The position numbers were made by a program, and so were the translations under genes. The notes beneath the pieces are model-generated. The model had not been told where the DNA came from. It was given only the letters and a program-made list of their open reading frames with translations, and did no database searches. DNA of 64,000 bases, from contig JAWUZG010000175.1 in assembly GCA_036785705.1 (NCBI GenBank), forward strand, positions 310,001 to 374,000, in the 5' to 3' direction. Numbering within the stretch: position 1 is the first letter of the stretch; every line of letters begins with the position of its first letter. The DNA is from Acanthornis magna. Taxonomy: Eukaryota > Chordata > Aves > Passeriformes > Acanthizidae. This document shows, in pieces, positions 62,878 to 64,000 of the stretch.

Positions 62878-64000
62878 GTCCTGGGTGCATGGCAATCATT
62901 CGCACACACAAACAATGGATATTCAATGCAAATGTGAAACTGCAAATGCACAAATTGTTTCTTAATACTCATCTTCCCATCAATGAATATAATATAAAAG
63001 ATAATAATAAATATAAATTAATACTAAATTAATACTGAGTACTTGAAATATTTCTACACGCATTAACAGTCTCTAGGATTAACACCAAATTTGACCAGAG
63101 GATAATAGTCATAACAACTCTCACCAGCAGTAGCCTCTTTCTGTCATTTTTAACATCCAAAGGGTAAAGAAAAACTAATCTGAGCCAGGGTTTCTTTCTG
63201 TATGCTACAGATAGTCATCTCTGGCATCAGCAGACTGAGTCCAGGCTTCACATTGATTTTCTTTTTTCCTCATGTATACAGTGAAATTGAAGACCTATGC
63301 ATTTCTGTTAAATGAGGTTCTGCCTTAGCTAATAGCAAACTATGACAATGGTCTGCAAAGAACTGGGGAAAGGGAAGCAGTCTTTCAAAAAAATTCACCA
63401 CCAGCAGCTGTAAATTCATAACTGTCAATAAAATTGCTGAGGTTTTTATATGCACATTAACAGCATGCTTCAGTGTAAAATGGGATTCTTAATTCTTTTC
63501 GCAGAGCATTAAATCATATTTAAGATAAAAGGAATCCTCAATCAGCTACTGACGGGGTCCCTCCCTATCAAAAACACTCTGCTCCCTATGTTTGTACTTT
63601 GTTGACTTCAACAACAATCTAATTGCAAAAATTCTTCTCAAAGTATAATATAAAACAATAGGGTGCAATTACACAACATATGTTGCTCTTCATTTACTCT
63701 AAGCACAATTCCAGGAGCCTAATGTGTTTTCTTGTAATGCCAGTAAAATGTATTTCAAAAGGAAGGTCACAAGTGGAAGGTGGTGCAGGACAGGGCTTCA
63801 AGCTGCATGGGAAATGTTTTCTGTTTGCTTCATACTCCATGAGAGAGCACCCTACACCCTGTGACGATGGAATGATGAAGTGGCTCCCAACAGTCTGTCA
63901 GGACTCTCTCAGGATACCAGCGGTGATACCTGCGCCTCCAGACAACTGGTGTCACCAAAATGTTTCTCAATTCCCAAATCCTGCTGGGCACCAAGGGCAC
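62878..64000. other. Unannotated AT-rich DNA to window end
   Basis: No gene, RNA or repeat was recognised. The last 250 bases are slightly GC-richer but show no long open frame. Confidence 0.55.

Noticed and set aside
1..64000. CRISPR array, operons, phage or plasmid modules, tRNA or rRNA genes
   Set aside because: No spaced direct repeats, gene clusters or recognisable RNA genes. The composition and CR1/LTR content are those of a bird nuclear genome.

Overview
The window looks like ordinary AT-rich, gene-poor nuclear DNA from a bird, most likely a songbird or close relative. I read that from its repeats: three 3'-end fragments of the avian LINE CR1 (about 330-555, 53170-54532 and 57720-58225) and three isolated endogenous-retrovirus LTRs of avian type (about 3075-3275, 25026-25475 and 33003-33585). 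I found no tRNA, rRNA, CpG island, CRISPR array, bacterial-style operon or recognisable cellular protein-coding exon. The longest open frames (142-159 codons) resemble no family I know, and several simply read through repeats. The stretch is best described as intergenic DNA or part of a very large intron.

Layout. 1-3.3 kb: CR1 tail running into a pentanucleotide microsatellite, then unannotated DNA, then a compact LTR with two CCAAT boxes, TATA and AATAAA. 3.3-16 kb: unannotated DNA with a palindromic AP-1-like site, a 27-bp tandem duplication and a strong 56-nt hairpin (5695-5750). 16-18 kb: an A/C-rich block and a T/G-rich block flanking a slightly GC-richer stretch. 18-34 kb: unannotated except for a minus-strand LTR at 25 kb, a hairpin at 32 kb and a near-complete plus-strand ERVL-type LTR at 33 kb. 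34-52 kb: no repeats recognised beyond short duplications; a palindromic homeodomain-type site lies at 44850. 52.6-54.5 kb: a cysteine-rich open stretch followed by a decayed CR1 reverse-transcriptase copy. 54.5-64 kb: an older CR1 fragment, a GC-richer patch at 59.1-59.5 kb and a POU-type octamer repeat cluster at 61.7 kb.

Nothing here works together as a pathway. The LTRs carry visible promoter and polyadenylation signals and could influence nearby transcription. A few AT-rich, motif-bearing stretches look like candidate conserved regulatory elements, but this cannot be decided without an alignment. I did not find a convincing new biological system. The best leads are the 5695-5750 hairpin, the cysteine-rich frame at 52655-52936, and the palindromic or clustered transcription-factor sites.
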